NCBI GenBank assembly: GCA_023701135.1
Contig: JAMPXP010000004.1
Span: 62,001-126,000, forward strand
Direction: 5' to 3'
DNA: 64,000 nucleotides
DNA from: Desulfobacula sp.
Lineage (GTDB): Bacteria > Desulfobacterota > Desulfobacteria > Desulfobacterales > Desulfobacteraceae
Shown: piece after piece, positions 54,858 to 64,000 of the stretch
How positions within the stretch are numbered: the stretch's first letter is position 1
Layout: the number at the start of each line of letters is the position of its first letter
Made by a program: the position numbers and the translations under genes
The notes under the pieces: model-generated
What the model was told of the DNA's origin: nothing
Seen by the model: only the letters and a program-made list of their open reading frames with translations
Databases searched by the model: none

Positions 54858-56417
54858 TCAGACCGGAAGCCTGATGATAAATTTAGTCCCCTTTCCCGGA
54901 GACGACTCCACTTCCATTTCGCCTTTATGATCCTCCACAATGATAAAATAGGAGATGGACAAACCAAGTCCTGTCCCTTTATCAACACTTTTGGTTGTAA
55001 AAAAAGGTTCGAAAATCCGCTTGCGGATGTGGACATCCATTCCCGGCCCATTATCTTCAATCTCCAGGCGCACCCGGTTGGTTTCATGTTTCAGCCTGAA
55101 CCAGAGGGTCAGGTCCTTTGGCCTTTTTGTAAGCCCGGCGGCTGCGTCCAGGCTGTTTTTAACAATATTCAGAATGACCTGTTGAATTTTATTGCCTTCA
55201 CAGGGGACTCCGGGCAGATCCGGATCAAAGGACCTGATAAATTTCACGGTCTTGAGATCGTATCCCTTTTGCATTAAATCAAGGGTTTTTTCAATGAGCA
55301 CCGGTAAATCCTGAAGGGTTTTGACCGGGGCCTTCATTTTTGAAAAGCTCAGCATATTCTGAACGATTTCCGCGGCCTGGCAACCGGCAGCATTGATATA
55401 GCCAAGCATCTTAAGGATTTCTCTTTGTTCCATATAGGTTTTGATGGCCTTCATGGTGGTGCCGGATGCGGCGGCGGCTTTTTCATTGGCCGGCAGATCC
55501 TTGGACAGCCGGTTCATGACCACCTGGGCGTTCTGGATCATCCCGGCCAGGGGATTATTGATTTCATGGGCCATGCCGGCAGCCAGGCCGCCGATGGACA
55601 TCATTTTTTCATTTTGAATGAGAACCTCCTGGGTGCGCTTTTTTTCCGTCATATCAATCAGAAACCCTCTGAATCCAATGGCTTTGTCATCATGAAGGAT
55701 GAGTGAAGAATGAAACAGCCCCGGGAAAGTGCTGCCCTTCTTTGTGCACATTTCATATTCCGTAACCCCGGGGTTTTCACCATTCAGAATCTTCCCCATA
55801 TTGGCAAGGACCCTTTCCCTGTCTTTCTCATGAACAAAATCCAGGACATGAATCCCTTTTTCAAATTCTTCCTGGCTGGCGCCGAATAGATCAAAGGCCC
55901 TCTGGTTGACAAAGGTCAACCGGCCCTGCAAATCGATTTCAAAAATGGTTTCCGGCAGCATTTCCGCCAGGTCCCTGAACCGCCGTTGCTCCCTCAGGCG
56001 CTGGGTCACATCTTCCAGGAATGAATAAAACCGTCCGGGTTCTTCCCTGAGATAGGTCGTACTGATCTCGACATCGATGAAAGTGCCGTCTTTTCTCCTG
56101 TGCCGGGTCAAAAAACGATCCGATCCCTGTTCTATAATCGTTTGAATATGGCGCCGGGTTTCCTCAACGGTTTCGGCGGCCTCCATATCTGAAATGTGCA
56201 TGCCCAGCAATTCCTTTTTTGTATAACCGGACATGCGGCAACACGCCTCATTGGCATCCAGTATCCTTCCGTCCGCATCCACTATCCAGAAACCGCTGAG
56301 GGTGGTCTGGACAACGGTTTGATACCGCGCCGCCATTTGCTTGTGCTCTTTTTCGGCCCTTTCCAATTCCAGGACCCGTTTTTCAAGCGCTTCATAGGTT
56401 GGTTTTCGGGTCAACAT
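54858..56417 (-). CDS. PAS-PAS histidine kinase (HEINNPL clade)
   Basis: A soluble kinase of about 519 residues. [16 protein letters not shown] coiled coil opens it, then PAS domains at about 35-150 and 155-275, HisKA with [14 protein letters not shown] (about 302) and HATPase with [19 protein letters not shown] and [13 protein letters not shown]. It has no receiver. The start at 56417, four bases after the preceding stop, is preferred because homologues begin near MLTRKPTYE; 56435 is possible. A longer frame reaching 56552 is the preceding gene read out of frame. Kinase core closest to the one at 14327. Confidence 0.9.
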   Translation of the reverse strand: MLTRKPTYEALEKRVLELERAEKEHKQMAARYQTVVQTTLSGFWIVDADGRILDANEACCRMSGYTKKELLGMHISDMEAAETVEETRRHIQTIIEQGSDRFLTRHRRKDGTFIDVEISTTYLREEPGRFYSFLEDVTQRLREQRRFRDLAEMLPETIFEIDLQGRLTFVNQRAFDLFGASQEEFEKGIHVLDFVHEKDRERVLANMGKILNGENPGVTEYEMCTKKGSTFPGLFHSSLILHDDKAIGFRGFLIDMTEKKRTQEVLIQNEKMMSIGGLAAGMAHEINNPLAGMIQNAQVVMNRLSKDLPANEKAAAASGTTMKAIKTYMEQREILKMLGYINAAGCQAAEIVQNMLSFSKMKAPVKTLQDLPVLIEKTLDLMQKGYDLKTVKFIRSFDPDLPGVPCEGNKIQQVILNIVKNSLDAAAGLTKRPKDLTLWFRLKHETNRVRLEIEDNGPGMDVHIRKRIFEPFFTTKSVDKGTGLGLSISYFIIVEDHKGEMEVESSPGKGTKFIIRLPV

Positions 56418-56421
56418 CCTC

Positions 56422-56598
56422 TTATTTCTCTCCATATAAATCAAAATCCGGATAATATTCTTTGGCACAGTCCTGACAGATGCCGTGGCTGAACCTGGCT
56501 TCAGAATGCTGATCAATATAAACCTCGATCTGATTCCAGTATCCTTTGTCATCCCGGATTTTTTTGCAGTGGGAGCAGATGGGCAAAAGACCGGTTAA
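56422..56598 (-). repeat. CxxC...CxxC module, copy 3
   Basis: The 58-codon tail of the RsbRD-like/PAS gene, matching the copies at 35068-35247 and 44898-45086 almost base for base in the core. Confidence 0.8.
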
Positions 56599-57570
56599 TT
56601 GTTTGACATTGGCAAGGGCCTGTTTCAATGAGGTGATATCCTCCAGGATAATAATGGTTCCTTGAAATTTACCGCTGATATCTAAATTTCTAGATAATTT
56701 GACCCTGAATATCATATCCTGATCATGATACGAAAAGATCTTTTCAAACATCTTGGATTCAAGATTCTTTTCATGGAAGTCTTGAACCTCTTCTTTAAGC
56801 CACGGCAAAAGATCAAACAATTGGATCCCGCCGGAATACCCCGGTCCGCCGTGGTTTTTCACCTGGTTGAGAAAGGGTTCAATCTCCGTCTTCCTATCTT
56901 TTGAGATCCGATAATATTGGGAGCCGGGAGACAAATCCTCCTTAAAAAGCGATACAGCCGCAAAATTCAAATTATCGATTTCATTCTTCCGGTTCAATAG
57001 GATGACCGGATTGGGAATGCTTTCAAAGATGGTGAGATATTTATTTTTTTCATTGGTCATCCGGCGATTGTTTGCCTGTAAATCCGCTATGGTTTTATTT
57101 CCCTTTTCCCCGGCCCACTCTACACAGAAACCGATCTCGATTTTGTCAAACATCCGGTTGACGGACAGTTCGCATGCCTGTTGATTCTCATAATGCGGGA
57201 CCTTCTTTCTGATCAGGTCCACATAGGCCTGACGGTAATATTTCATCAATCCCAGAAACATATCCAAGCTGATCCCCCGTTCTTTATGCCTTTGGGCCTC
57301 GATGATGCCGAACCGGGCGATGGGATCTTCTTTTAAATCCTCTTCCGGGGTCATCCCCGGGACATCTGTATAACGGGCAAGCCCCTCGGTCATGGATGCC
57401 GATAATCCGGATACGGACAGCCGCCAGGCTTCCTTCAGGGTTGATGTATAGGCGGTATAGCCCTGCCGTTTGGCATACATGAGGACGCGTTCCATCAACC
57501 AGTCTTCATTTGTCTCTAGGATGACCTTAATCATACCGGAAATTTTATATCCGCACCCATTTCTCTCCAT
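56422..57570 (-). CDS. RsbRD-like/PAS protein with CxxC...CxxC module
   Basis: A 382-residue cytoplasmic protein. The N-terminal ~150 residues are helical (LMERVLMYAKRQGY, HKERGISLDMFLGLMKYYRQ) and resemble the RsbRD N-terminal sensor fold. A PAS-like domain follows at about 180-320 (IFESIPNPVILLNRKNEI, GTIIILEDITSLKQA), then the 58-residue module with ICSHCKKIRDDKGYWNQIE and GICQDCAKEYYPD. It has no kinase or output domain. It starts five bases after the multi-TM hybrid stop with AGGTGA, and the next kinase begins directly after its end. It may be an adaptor between the two kinases. Confidence 0.82.
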   Translation of the reverse strand: MERNGCGYKISGMIKVILETNEDWLMERVLMYAKRQGYTAYTSTLKEAWRLSVSGLSASMTEGLARYTDVPGMTPEEDLKEDPIARFGIIEAQRHKERGISLDMFLGLMKYYRQAYVDLIRKKVPHYENQQACELSVNRMFDKIEIGFCVEWAGEKGNKTIADLQANNRRMTNEKNKYLTIFESIPNPVILLNRKNEIDNLNFAAVSLFKEDLSPGSQYYRISKDRKTEIEPFLNQVKNHGGPGYSGGIQLFDLLPWLKEEVQDFHEKNLESKMFEKIFSYHDQDMIFRVKLSRNLDISGKFQGTIIILEDITSLKQALANVKQLTGLLPICSHCKKIRDDKGYWNQIEVYIDQHSEARFSHGICQDCAKEYYPDFDLYGEK

Positions 57571-57574
57571 ATTT

Positions 57575-60469
57575 TCACCTCACCCCATCCAGAATTTCCC
57601 GTATCTTTTTCGCAAGATCCTTGACAATAATAGGTTTTAACACCAATCCCCTGATCCCTAGAGATTGGATTTTTTCTTCGGTCATGGTTTCACTGAAGCC
57701 GGTGCAGAGCAGGATGGGGATGTCCGGACGGATGCGGATCAGCTCCACGGCCAACTTGTCCCCGGACAGATTCGGCATGGCCATGTCCGTCAGGACCAGA
57801 TCAAACCGGTCCGGACCGGCCCTGAAGGCCTCAAGAGCGTCAATGCTGCCGGTGCGGGCGGTCACACGGTAGCCCAGCCGCTCCAGCATCTGTTGCTCCA
57901 TGGTGATAATGGCCCGTTCATCATCCACCAGAAGGATCCGTTCACATCCGCCCGCTATGGGATCAGGGGCCGCGGAGTAGCGTTCTTCAGGCATTTTTTT
58001 AATGACCGGCAGGTAAACATGGAATTCAGTACCCCGTCCCGGTTCACTATACACCTGAACGGCACCCTTCATTCCGGTGACAATGCCGTGAACCACGGAA
58101 AGACCCAGCCCGGTTCCTTTTCCGTTTTCCTTAGTGGTAAAGAACGGATCAAACATCTTATTCATGACCGCTTCGTTCATGCCCATACCGGTATCGGCAA
58201 CCGTGAGGCAGGCATAGGCGCCGGGGGCCATATCCGGATTGATTCGATCCTCCTCACCCAGTTCAATTTCTTTAAGACGGACAAAGAGGGTTCCGCCGCT
58301 CTCTTCCATGGCATGGAAGGCATTGGTGGTCAGATTCATGAGCAACTGATGGATCTGGGTCGGGTCTGCAGTGACGGCGCCGCAGTCGGCCGCAAGGTCC
58401 TGACGGATGGAAATGGTGGCGGGGATGGTGGACCGGATGAGCTTTAAGACCTCTTTAACAATGGGCTGCATCTTCATGAGTTTTATTTCATTTTTTTCCT
58501 GGCGGGCAAAGGCCAGAATCTGCCGGACCAGGTCCCTGGCACGCAAGGCACCGGTATAGATCTCGGTCAGGCTGCTGCGGACAGGTCCGTCTTCCGGAAA
58601 ATCCTCCATCAGCATCTCGGTATGGCCCACAATGGGAAACAGGATGTTGTTGAAATCATGGGCGATGCCGCCGGCCAGGGTGCCGATGGCTTCCATTTTC
58701 TGGGATTGCATCAGCTTTTCCTCCATCCGGACCTCATGGGTGATATCCCGTTTCACTGCCACAAAATTGATGATGTTGCCGGCCGGATCAAAAACCGGGG
58801 AGATCGTGGTATCTTCCGTATAAAAAGACCCATCCTTTTTTTTATTGGTTATTCTGCCGTTCCAGGTGATTCCGGAAGTGATGGTCTCCCACATCCCGGC
58901 ATAGAATGAATCCTCCTGGTACCCGCTTTTCAGAATCCGCGGATTCTTTCCCATCAGTTCCTGGGCACTATAACCGGAAATCTTTTCAAAGGAAGGATTT
59001 GCATATTCAATGGTTCCGGTGACATCTGTGATCACAATGCCCTCTGCGGCCTGCTCAATGGCGGTCAGAAGGCGTTCTCGATCCTCTTCCATCCGCCTTC
59101 GGTCGGTGATGTCCCGGGTAATGGAAAGAATGACGGCCTCATTATTGACTTTCAATATCCGGGCCGACATGAGGCCGGTTCTGACCCGGCCGTCCTTTGA
59201 CTTGAATTCCGCTTCCAGGTTTTCCACCACCCCGGATTTCTCTAACCCTGAAACCAGGCGGTCCCTGTCCCGTTCATCATTCCAGATGTTCAGCTCAAGG
59301 GAGGATTTTCCGATCACATCCTCCCGGGAATAGCCCATGATCTTTGTAAACCCCTCATTGATTTCAAGGTATACCCCATCCTCAAGCCGGTTAAGATTAA
59401 TGGAGTCCGGGCTTGTGATAAAAGCCGACCGGAATATTTCTTCGCTCTCCCTTAGAGCCCTTTCCGCCTGCACACGTTCGGTGACATCATCCAGTGTCAA
59501 TACCAGGCGGGTAACCTCTCCCCCCTCATTTTTCACGGGAGCCAGGCTCCAGTCCCAGTAGGTGATCCCCCGTTCCGGGTGGTCCGGAAATTCAAAGGGC
59601 TTGGCAAATACAAAAAAGGGTTCGCCCGTATCCGCCACCTGTTGAAAAATACGTTGATTCTCCTCGCTGGGATACAGATCAAAATGATTCTTGCCGGGGA
59701 AAAAGGACGGGGCATGGCCGCAGGAGTCCGCATAGGCCTGGTTGACCCAGATAAAATTAAATTTCAGATCAAGAAAAACCGTCTGCATATGGGTATGGCT
59801 TAAAATCCCGTTCAAAATCTGGTTGGCTTCAAATTGTTTTGCCTCGCCGGCCTCCAGTTCATTCCGGATTTTCCGGAAATACACCAGCAACAGTCCCAGG
59901 GCAACGGTAAATTCTAATATTGCGGCAAAAAGATAGCCCCAGGGCGCAAACCAGGCCACGGGTTGAAGAAAAGGATAATTCGCCTTATGGATACCCCAGA
60001 GGATGAATCCTATACCCACCACGGCAGCTTCTTTTTTTTCCGACGAGGAGGCTTTTAAAAAAACAATCCCTGTCCAGATATAAACATAGGCCAAAAAAGA
60101 AAAAGTCGGCAGAGACATGAGCAAAAAAGAGAACCCGCCCAGGATGCTGATCAAAATCCACAGGATACCCGCCACGGACAGATAAACAAAAGACCGGGGA
60201 AACGGTCTGCCAATGAACAGATAGGACCCGTATAAGAGAAGAACCCCGCTTAAAAGGCTTGCCGTCTGGTTGCCCATGAGCAGAAAGGCATTTTTCTGCC
60301 GGACCAGCATCATAAGCATGAAGGCATACCGGAAAAGATAGATACCCCAACTGATGGCCCATATCTTAAGGTATTTTTGACGGTCCAAAAGATACACATA
60401 GGTATAGCAGGCAGCCAGAATGGCGGTTCCTGCGGCTGTGGCAATGACCGATGGGATCAACCAGGGCAT
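57575..60469 (-). CDS. Multi-TM hybrid kinase with three PAS domains and receiver
   Basis: A 964-residue hybrid kinase. The first ~200 residues hold about seven hydrophobic spans with short loops (MASE-like integral sensor), then PAS at about 215-345, 350-470 and 475-595, HisKA with [20 protein letters not shown] (about 625), HATPase ([33 protein letters not shown]) and a receiver at about 845-960 (VLTDMAMPNLSGDK). The kinase and receiver are near-copies of those at 41207 and 61660. The membrane domain may sense lipid-soluble or membrane-state signals. AGGATA precedes the ATG. The upstream receiver gene ends 39 bases earlier. Confidence 0.92.
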   Translation of the reverse strand: MPWLIPSVIATAAGTAILAACYTYVYLLDRQKYLKIWAISWGIYLFRYAFMLMMLVRQKNAFLLMGNQTASLLSGVLLLYGSYLFIGRPFPRSFVYLSVAGILWILISILGGFSFLLMSLPTFSFLAYVYIWTGIVFLKASSSEKKEAAVVGIGFILWGIHKANYPFLQPVAWFAPWGYLFAAILEFTVALGLLLVYFRKIRNELEAGEAKQFEANQILNGILSHTHMQTVFLDLKFNFIWVNQAYADSCGHAPSFFPGKNHFDLYPSEENQRIFQQVADTGEPFFVFAKPFEFPDHPERGITYWDWSLAPVKNEGGEVTRLVLTLDDVTERVQAERALRESEEIFRSAFITSPDSINLNRLEDGVYLEINEGFTKIMGYSREDVIGKSSLELNIWNDERDRDRLVSGLEKSGVVENLEAEFKSKDGRVRTGLMSARILKVNNEAVILSITRDITDRRRMEEDRERLLTAIEQAAEGIVITDVTGTIEYANPSFEKISGYSAQELMGKNPRILKSGYQEDSFYAGMWETITSGITWNGRITNKKKDGSFYTEDTTISPVFDPAGNIINFVAVKRDITHEVRMEEKLMQSQKMEAIGTLAGGIAHDFNNILFPIVGHTEMLMEDFPEDGPVRSSLTEIYTGALRARDLVRQILAFARQEKNEIKLMKMQPIVKEVLKLIRSTIPATISIRQDLAADCGAVTADPTQIHQLLMNLTTNAFHAMEESGGTLFVRLKEIELGEEDRINPDMAPGAYACLTVADTGMGMNEAVMNKMFDPFFTTKENGKGTGLGLSVVHGIVTGMKGAVQVYSEPGRGTEFHVYLPVIKKMPEERYSAAPDPIAGGCERILLVDDERAIITMEQQMLERLGYRVTARTGSIDALEAFRAGPDRFDLVLTDMAMPNLSGDKLAVELIRIRPDIPILLCTGFSETMTEEKIQSLGIRGLVLKPIIVKDLAKKIREILDGVR

Positions 60470-60508
60470 ATGGGGTATCCTGTTAATTTTAGGGTTTTGG
60501 TTTTCACA

Positions 60509-60895
60509 TCATTTCTTTTTCCAGCGGTCGATTCGTTCAAAGGCCTCATTTGCCGCTCTGACCAGACTCTTCATATCCACCGGCTTTTTGAAATAATCAT
60601 CAAACCCGGCTTCCCGGCAGTCCGCCAGCTCAAAAAGGGAGGCATATCCGGTCACTGCAAATACAATGGCCATGGGCTTGTCTTTTTTGATCCGCCTGCA
60701 CAGGTCCATGCCGTTCATCCCCGGCAGGTTCAGGTCCAGAAACATGACCGCAATGTCCTCCTGTTCCAGGACCTTGAGGGCCTCTTCAGCGCTTTCAGCC
60801 GACCGGACCTCAAATCCGGCCCTGAAAAAGGCTTGCTTTAAAAGGCTGATAATCGCCTTTTCATCATCCACAACCAGAATTTTCTTATCAGACAT
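60509..60895 (-). CDS. Receiver-only response regulator
   Basis: A 128-residue receiver: ILVVDDEKAII, phospho-Asp in VMFLDLNLPGMNGMD (about 53), Thr in FAVTGYASL (about 82) and Lys in YFKKPVDMKSL (about 104). No output domain. It overlaps the HisKA-only PAS gene by one base (TAATG), and the multi-TM hybrid follows. It may exchange phosphate with His163 of the overlapping gene's product, since that protein has an acceptor helix but no ATPase. Confidence 0.92.
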   Translation of the reverse strand: MSDKKILVVDDEKAIISLLKQAFFRAGFEVRSAESAEEALKVLEQEDIAVMFLDLNLPGMNGMDLCRRIKKDKPMAIVFAVTGYASLFELADCREAGFDDYFKKPVDMKSLVRAANEAFERIDRWKKK

Positions 60896-61632
60896 TATGA
60901 CTCCTTTTCTTTGTCCAGTTCATCGTTTTCATCTGAAGCTGCATGAATATCAATAATCTCACCACTGAGATATTTTTTGGTTTTAAACCGGGTGATGGAC
61001 ATGAGCTTGGCCGTAATCCTTCCCAACCGTTCCACCTGGGTTTTGATCTCAAGGATATTGAGCCTTTGCAGATCATCCGTTGGCAGGTCCTCCAGCAATA
61101 GATCCGAAAATCCCAGAATGACCATCAGGGGCTGGTTTAATTCATGGCAGATCCCGCCGGTGGTTTTCAGCACCGCCGCCAGTTTTTCTTTTTCCAGACG
61201 GATCTGTTCATGATGCTTTGCCTCGGTCATATCCTCAATGGAAACCAGCACCACTTCTTCACGGTTCAGGGTCAGAGGCGAGGTGGAAATTCGAAGATGC
61301 CGCATCCCCAATCCCTTGAACGCCATTGTGGTTTCCACCCCGCTCAGGGACTTTTTTTTATCCATGGTTTCAAGAAGCGCCCCCCGCAATTTGCATTTCG
61401 GGCATTCCGGACCAAATCCGCATCCTTGGGACACATCATCATGATGGGCACAGCCAAAGGCCTCTCCGCTGACATGACCAATCAGCCGGCTCTCATCCCT
61501 GTTCACGAACAGATAGGTCTTTTGGTTGGCCAGGGCCACCCGGCGGTTTTTATCAATGACGGCAATGGCCAGGGGCAGGGCCTCAATGATGTCCAGGAGA
61601 CTTTCCGGAGTATAAGCATGTGAACCTGTCAT
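60895..61632 (-). CDS. Cysteine-rich PAS-HisKA protein without ATPase domain
   Basis: A 245-residue protein. A PAS domain (about 10-135) carries an inserted cluster with Cys61, Cys71, Cys77 and Cys80 plus His63/64, a spacing that suits an Fe-S or zinc site. A HisKA helix pair follows with acceptor His163 in [15 protein letters not shown], and the protein ends near ITRFKTKKYLSGEIIDI with no HATPase. The ATG at 61632 has GGAGGG five bases upstream; a longer frame to 61659 lacks one. It is closely similar in its second half to the REC-HisKA protein at 51038. Overlaps the receiver gene at 60509. Confidence 0.88.
   Translation of the reverse strand: MTGSHAYTPESLLDIIEALPLAIAVIDKNRRVALANQKTYLFVNRDESRLIGHVSGEAFGCAHHDDVSQGCGFGPECPKCKLRGALLETMDKKKSLSGVETTMAFKGLGMRHLRISTSPLTLNREEVVLVSIEDMTEAKHHEQIRLEKEKLAAVLKTTGGICHELNQPLMVILGFSDLLLEDLPTDDLQRLNILEIKTQVERLGRITAKLMSITRFKTKKYLSGEIIDIHAASDENDELDKEKES
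61393..61452 (-). other. Four-cysteine cluster in PAS domain
   Basis: Codons 61-80 of the PAS-HisKA gene, with the pattern C-x9-C-x5-C-x2-C. Similar cysteine clusters occur in PAS domains of many anaerobe kinases, but I know of no proven cofactor for this form. Confidence 0.55.
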
Positions 61633-61659
61633 TTCATCCCTCCACATAATATCCAACAA

Positions 61660-64000
61660 TCATTTCAACACTGCCTTCTTTTTATGACCAATAGAATAGG
61701 AGTTATCCAGGACTTCCCGGATTTCCTTTGCAAGAACCCTTGTGATGACCGGTTTTAAAAGGATGCTCCTGATGCCTATGGATTCAATGGTTGTTTCGGA
61801 AATGGTTTCGCTGAAACCGGTACACAAGAGGATGGGTATCCCGGGCCTGATTTTCATCAGTTCACCGGCAAGTTTGTTTCCCGGCAGCCCGGGCATGGCA
61901 AGATCGCAAATAACAAGATCAAACCGGTGGGACCCGTTGCGAAACGCCTCCAGGGCCTCAATGGGGTTGGCGTGGGATTCTACCCGATACCCCAGCCGCT
62001 CCAGAACCTGTTTTTCCATGGCAATGATATCTTCTTCATCATCCACCAGGAGAATTCTTTCCGTTCCGCCGGGTATGGGCTCCTGGATAAGGGCCTCCGG
62101 GGGTTCAGCAGCCTTCCGGATCACCGGAAGATAAACATGGATTTGAGTCCCCCGGCCCGGATCACTGTAAACCTGGACGGCACCGTTCATATGTTTGATA
62201 ATCCCATGGACCACGGACAACCCCAGCCCGGTTCCCTTGCCTTGCACCTTTGTGGTAAAAAACGGCTCAAACATCCGATCTATGATATCCCGGCTCATGC
62301 CTTTTCCGGTATCCGCCACCGTCAGACAGGCATAGGAACCAGGCGCCATATCCGGATCAATCAGATCATATGCCCCGAGTTCTGCTTCTTTGAGCGTCAC
62401 GGTCAGTTCTCCGCCGGTCTCTTCCATGGCATGAAAGGCATTGGTGGCCAGATTCATGATAATCTGATGAATCTGCGTTGGATCTCCAATGATCACCCCG
62501 CAGTCGGGCCGGATGTCCTGACGAATGGCAATGGTGGCCGGAATCGTGGAACGGATCAGTTTCATGGCTTCTTTGATAATCGGCTGGATTTTTATCATTT
62601 TCAATTCACTTTTCCCCTGACGGGAAAAGGTCAGGATCTGCTGCACCAGATCCCTGGCCCGCATTGCGCCGGAATAAATCTGATCCAGACTGTCACGGAA
62701 CGGGCTTTCTTTGGGACAATCATCCATTAAAAGTTCCGTATGACCGATGATGGGAAAAAGGATATTGTTAAAATCATGGGCAATGCCTCCGGCAAGAGTG
62801 CCGATGGATTCCATTTTCTGGGCCTGAGATAGTTTTTCTTCCGTTTCAATCTCATGGCTGATGTCCCGGAAGACCAGGACCACACCAATGAGACGGCCGT
62901 CGCTATCCTTTATAGCAGCGGCAGAATCGGAAATCCGATATTCCTTTCCGTCTTTTGAGACCAGAATGGTATGGTTGGCAAGCCCCACCGTCAACCCATC
63001 CCTTAAGACTCTTTCAACCGGATTGTCCACTCGCTCCCGGGTTTCTGCATTGATGATGCAAAAGACCTCTTCCAGGGGTTTTCCCAGAGATTCATCCTGT
63101 TGCCGGCCGGTGAGGGATTCCGCCACCGGGTTCATGAGCGTGACAAAACCCTTGGCATCCGTTGAGATAACGGCGTCGCCAATGGCTTTTAAGGTTGTGC
63201 TGTGGCTCTCCAGGGCCTGCCTCAGGACGGATTCGGATTGATAGAGTTTTTGAAATTCAACCTTTTTTTCCCGTTGCCGGATCACCAGGCCCACCGCACC
63301 GATGAGAAGGGTCAGGCCGATGATCAGCAACACAAGAAGAAGAGAACGGAAATGCCATTCGGAAAAGGCTTCTTTCCTGTCGATCTTGGCAATCATGAAC
63401 CAGGGAGAATCCGGTATGGGCAGGATGACGGCTGAAACGTCCATCCCCCGATAGTCTTTGCCATCTACATATCCTTGTTTTCCCAGGGCCGCCATAACAG
63501 AAACAGCATCTTTCCGGGTCAGAGGAATCCGCAGGTTTAAGGCGGCGTCCGCTTGATAGCGAAGATCGTTCAAAAAAAGCACATGGTCATTGTCGCTTCG
63601 GACAAGAAGGGTCTCGGCAGTTTTTTCAGCCGTGGGCCAGGACTGGATCAGGGGAGACAGAAACCTTGTTATATCGGTGATAAGCACAAGCGCACCGATG
63701 GCCGGGGATTCCGGACCTTCGTCTTCAAAAAGCGGTGCAACAACGGTACTGTGAATGGATGGATCCTTGGGCTCTCTGTGCAGATCCAGGAAAACAGATT
63801 TTCTTTCGCCCAGCACTGTTTCCAGAACAGGCAGGTATCCTTTGTGGGCATCCAGGGTTCCGGAAAGGCTTAAAAGCTCTTTGCCTTCCAGGGATACCAG
63901 GATGATATCATCATAATCATGCTGGTCGGCAATGCTCCGGAACCGAAAAAGATTATCCTTGCGGTTCTCTTCACTGGGATCTGCCAGAAACCGGGGTACG
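61660..64000 (-). CDS. Cache-like/PAS hybrid kinase with receiver, 5' end outside window
   Basis: The frame stays open to the right edge ([16 protein letters not shown] are the first visible residues); a GTG at 63814-63816 lies within the sensor and is not the real start. The extracytoplasmic part looks like the second half of a double Cache domain ([20 protein letters not shown]), followed by TM ([21 protein letters not shown]), PAS, HisKA with [20 protein letters not shown], HATPase ([32 protein letters not shown]) and a receiver ([14 protein letters not shown]). The kinase-receiver cassette matches those at 41207 and 57575. It ends 27 bases before the PAS-HisKA gene. Confidence 0.92.
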   Translation of the reverse strand, partial: VPRFLADPSEENRKDNLFRFRSIADQHDYDDIILVSLEGKELLSLSGTLDAHKGYLPVLETVLGERKSVFLDLHREPKDPSIHSTVVAPLFEDEGPESPAIGALVLITDITRFLSPLIQSWPTAEKTAETLLVRSDNDHVLFLNDLRYQADAALNLRIPLTRKDAVSVMAALGKQGYVDGKDYRGMDVSAVILPIPDSPWFMIAKIDRKEAFSEWHFRSLLLVLLIIGLTLLIGAVGLVIRQREKKVEFQKLYQSESVLRQALESHSTTLKAIGDAVISTDAKGFVTLMNPVAESLTGRQQDESLGKPLEEVFCIINAETRERVDNPVERVLRDGLTVGLANHTILVSKDGKEYRISDSAAAIKDSDGRLIGVVLVFRDISHEIETEEKLSQAQKMESIGTLAGGIAHDFNNILFPIIGHTELLMDDCPKESPFRDSLDQIYSGAMRARDLVQQILTFSRQGKSELKMIKIQPIIKEAMKLIRSTIPATIAIRQDIRPDCGVIIGDPTQIHQIIMNLATNAFHAMEETGGELTVTLKEAELGAYDLIDPDMAPGSYACLTVADTGKGMSRDIIDRMFEPFFTTKVQGKGTGLGLSVVHGIIKHMNGAVQVYSDPGRGTQIHVYLPVIRKAAEPPEALIQEPIPGGTERILLVDDEEDIIAMEKQVLERLGYRVESHANPIEALEAFRNGSHRFDLVICDLAMPGLPGNKLAGELMKIRPGIPILLCTGFSETISETTIESIGIRSILLKPVITRVLAKEIREVLDNSYSIGHKKKAVLK

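Noticed and set aside
56418-56552. N-terminal extension of the kinase at 54858
   Set aside because: Same artefact: the preceding CxxC module read out of frame. Its similarity to the extension at 44909 comes only from the duplicated module.
35068-56598. The three near-identical CxxC segments as a mobile element or CRISPR-like repeat
   Set aside because: They are in-frame coding tails with conserved cysteines, have no terminal repeats or transposase, and are too far apart for an array.

Overview
The window looks like the chromosome of an anaerobic member of the Desulfobacterota (Desulfobacteraceae-like). This is inferred from gene content: very many PAS/GAF hybrid histidine kinases, a corrinoid protein paired with a URO-D-type methyltransferase, a cobalamin-type reductive dehalogenase homologue, and acyl-CoA genes typical of sulfate reducers. 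No marker gene fixes the genus. I saw no tRNA, rRNA, IS element, phage gene or CRISPR array. Most of the window is GC-rich; the stretch of about 3.8-5.2 kb is clearly AT-richer.

Layout. 1-3.8 kb (+): end of a flavin amine oxidase, a 2-hydroxyacid dehydrogenase and a glycerate 2-kinase, together a route from amine or hydroxypyruvate to 2-phosphoglycerate. 3.8-5.2 kb (-): an AT-rich diguanylate cyclase with a possible 30-residue leader ORF. 5.2-10.7 kb: a cytoplasmic reductive-dehalogenase-like corrinoid/Fe-S protein divergent from a LysR regulator, two small proteins of the ATC-hydrolase/DUF6125 type, an acyl-CoA synthetase and a Crp-like regulator. 10.7-17.4 kb (-): a six-PAS hybrid kinase, a membrane kinase and an orphan LivJ-type binding protein. 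17.6-25.2 kb: an HDOD-GAF-degenerate GGDEF protein, a DEAD-box helicase whose motif II reads DEGD, a ZIP transporter, a crotonase-fold protein, a thioesterase behind two good sigma70-type promoters, a gamma carbonic anhydrase and a YbaK-like deacylase. 25.3-31.5 kb (+): four overlapping signalling genes (kinase, binding-protein kinase, receiver, hybrid kinase). 31.5-64 kb (-): a huge, mostly overlapping array of sensor genes that runs off the right edge.

The 31.5-64 kb array is the notable feature. It holds eight hybrid kinases, two simple kinases, two receiver-only proteins, a REC-GAF protein, two proteins that carry a HisKA phospho-acceptor helix but no ATPase domain, and three proteins ending in an almost identical CxxC...CxxC module. 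Embedded in the middle, with overlapping genes on both sides, are a corrinoid protein and a URO-D-family methyltransferase homologue. No response regulator in the window has a DNA-binding output; the only recognisable outputs are one intact GGDEF, one degenerate GGDEF and a GGDEF remnant. The kinases fall into a few clades that share nearly the same catalytic and receiver cassette but carry different sensors (periplasmic SBP_bac_3, Cache-like, multi-TM, GAF, PAS), which points to local duplication and domain shuffling. My working picture is a phosphorelay network in which many inputs converge on shared receivers or the single HPt domain. The role of the corrinoid/methyltransferase pair inside it is unknown and is the best candidate for an undescribed system.
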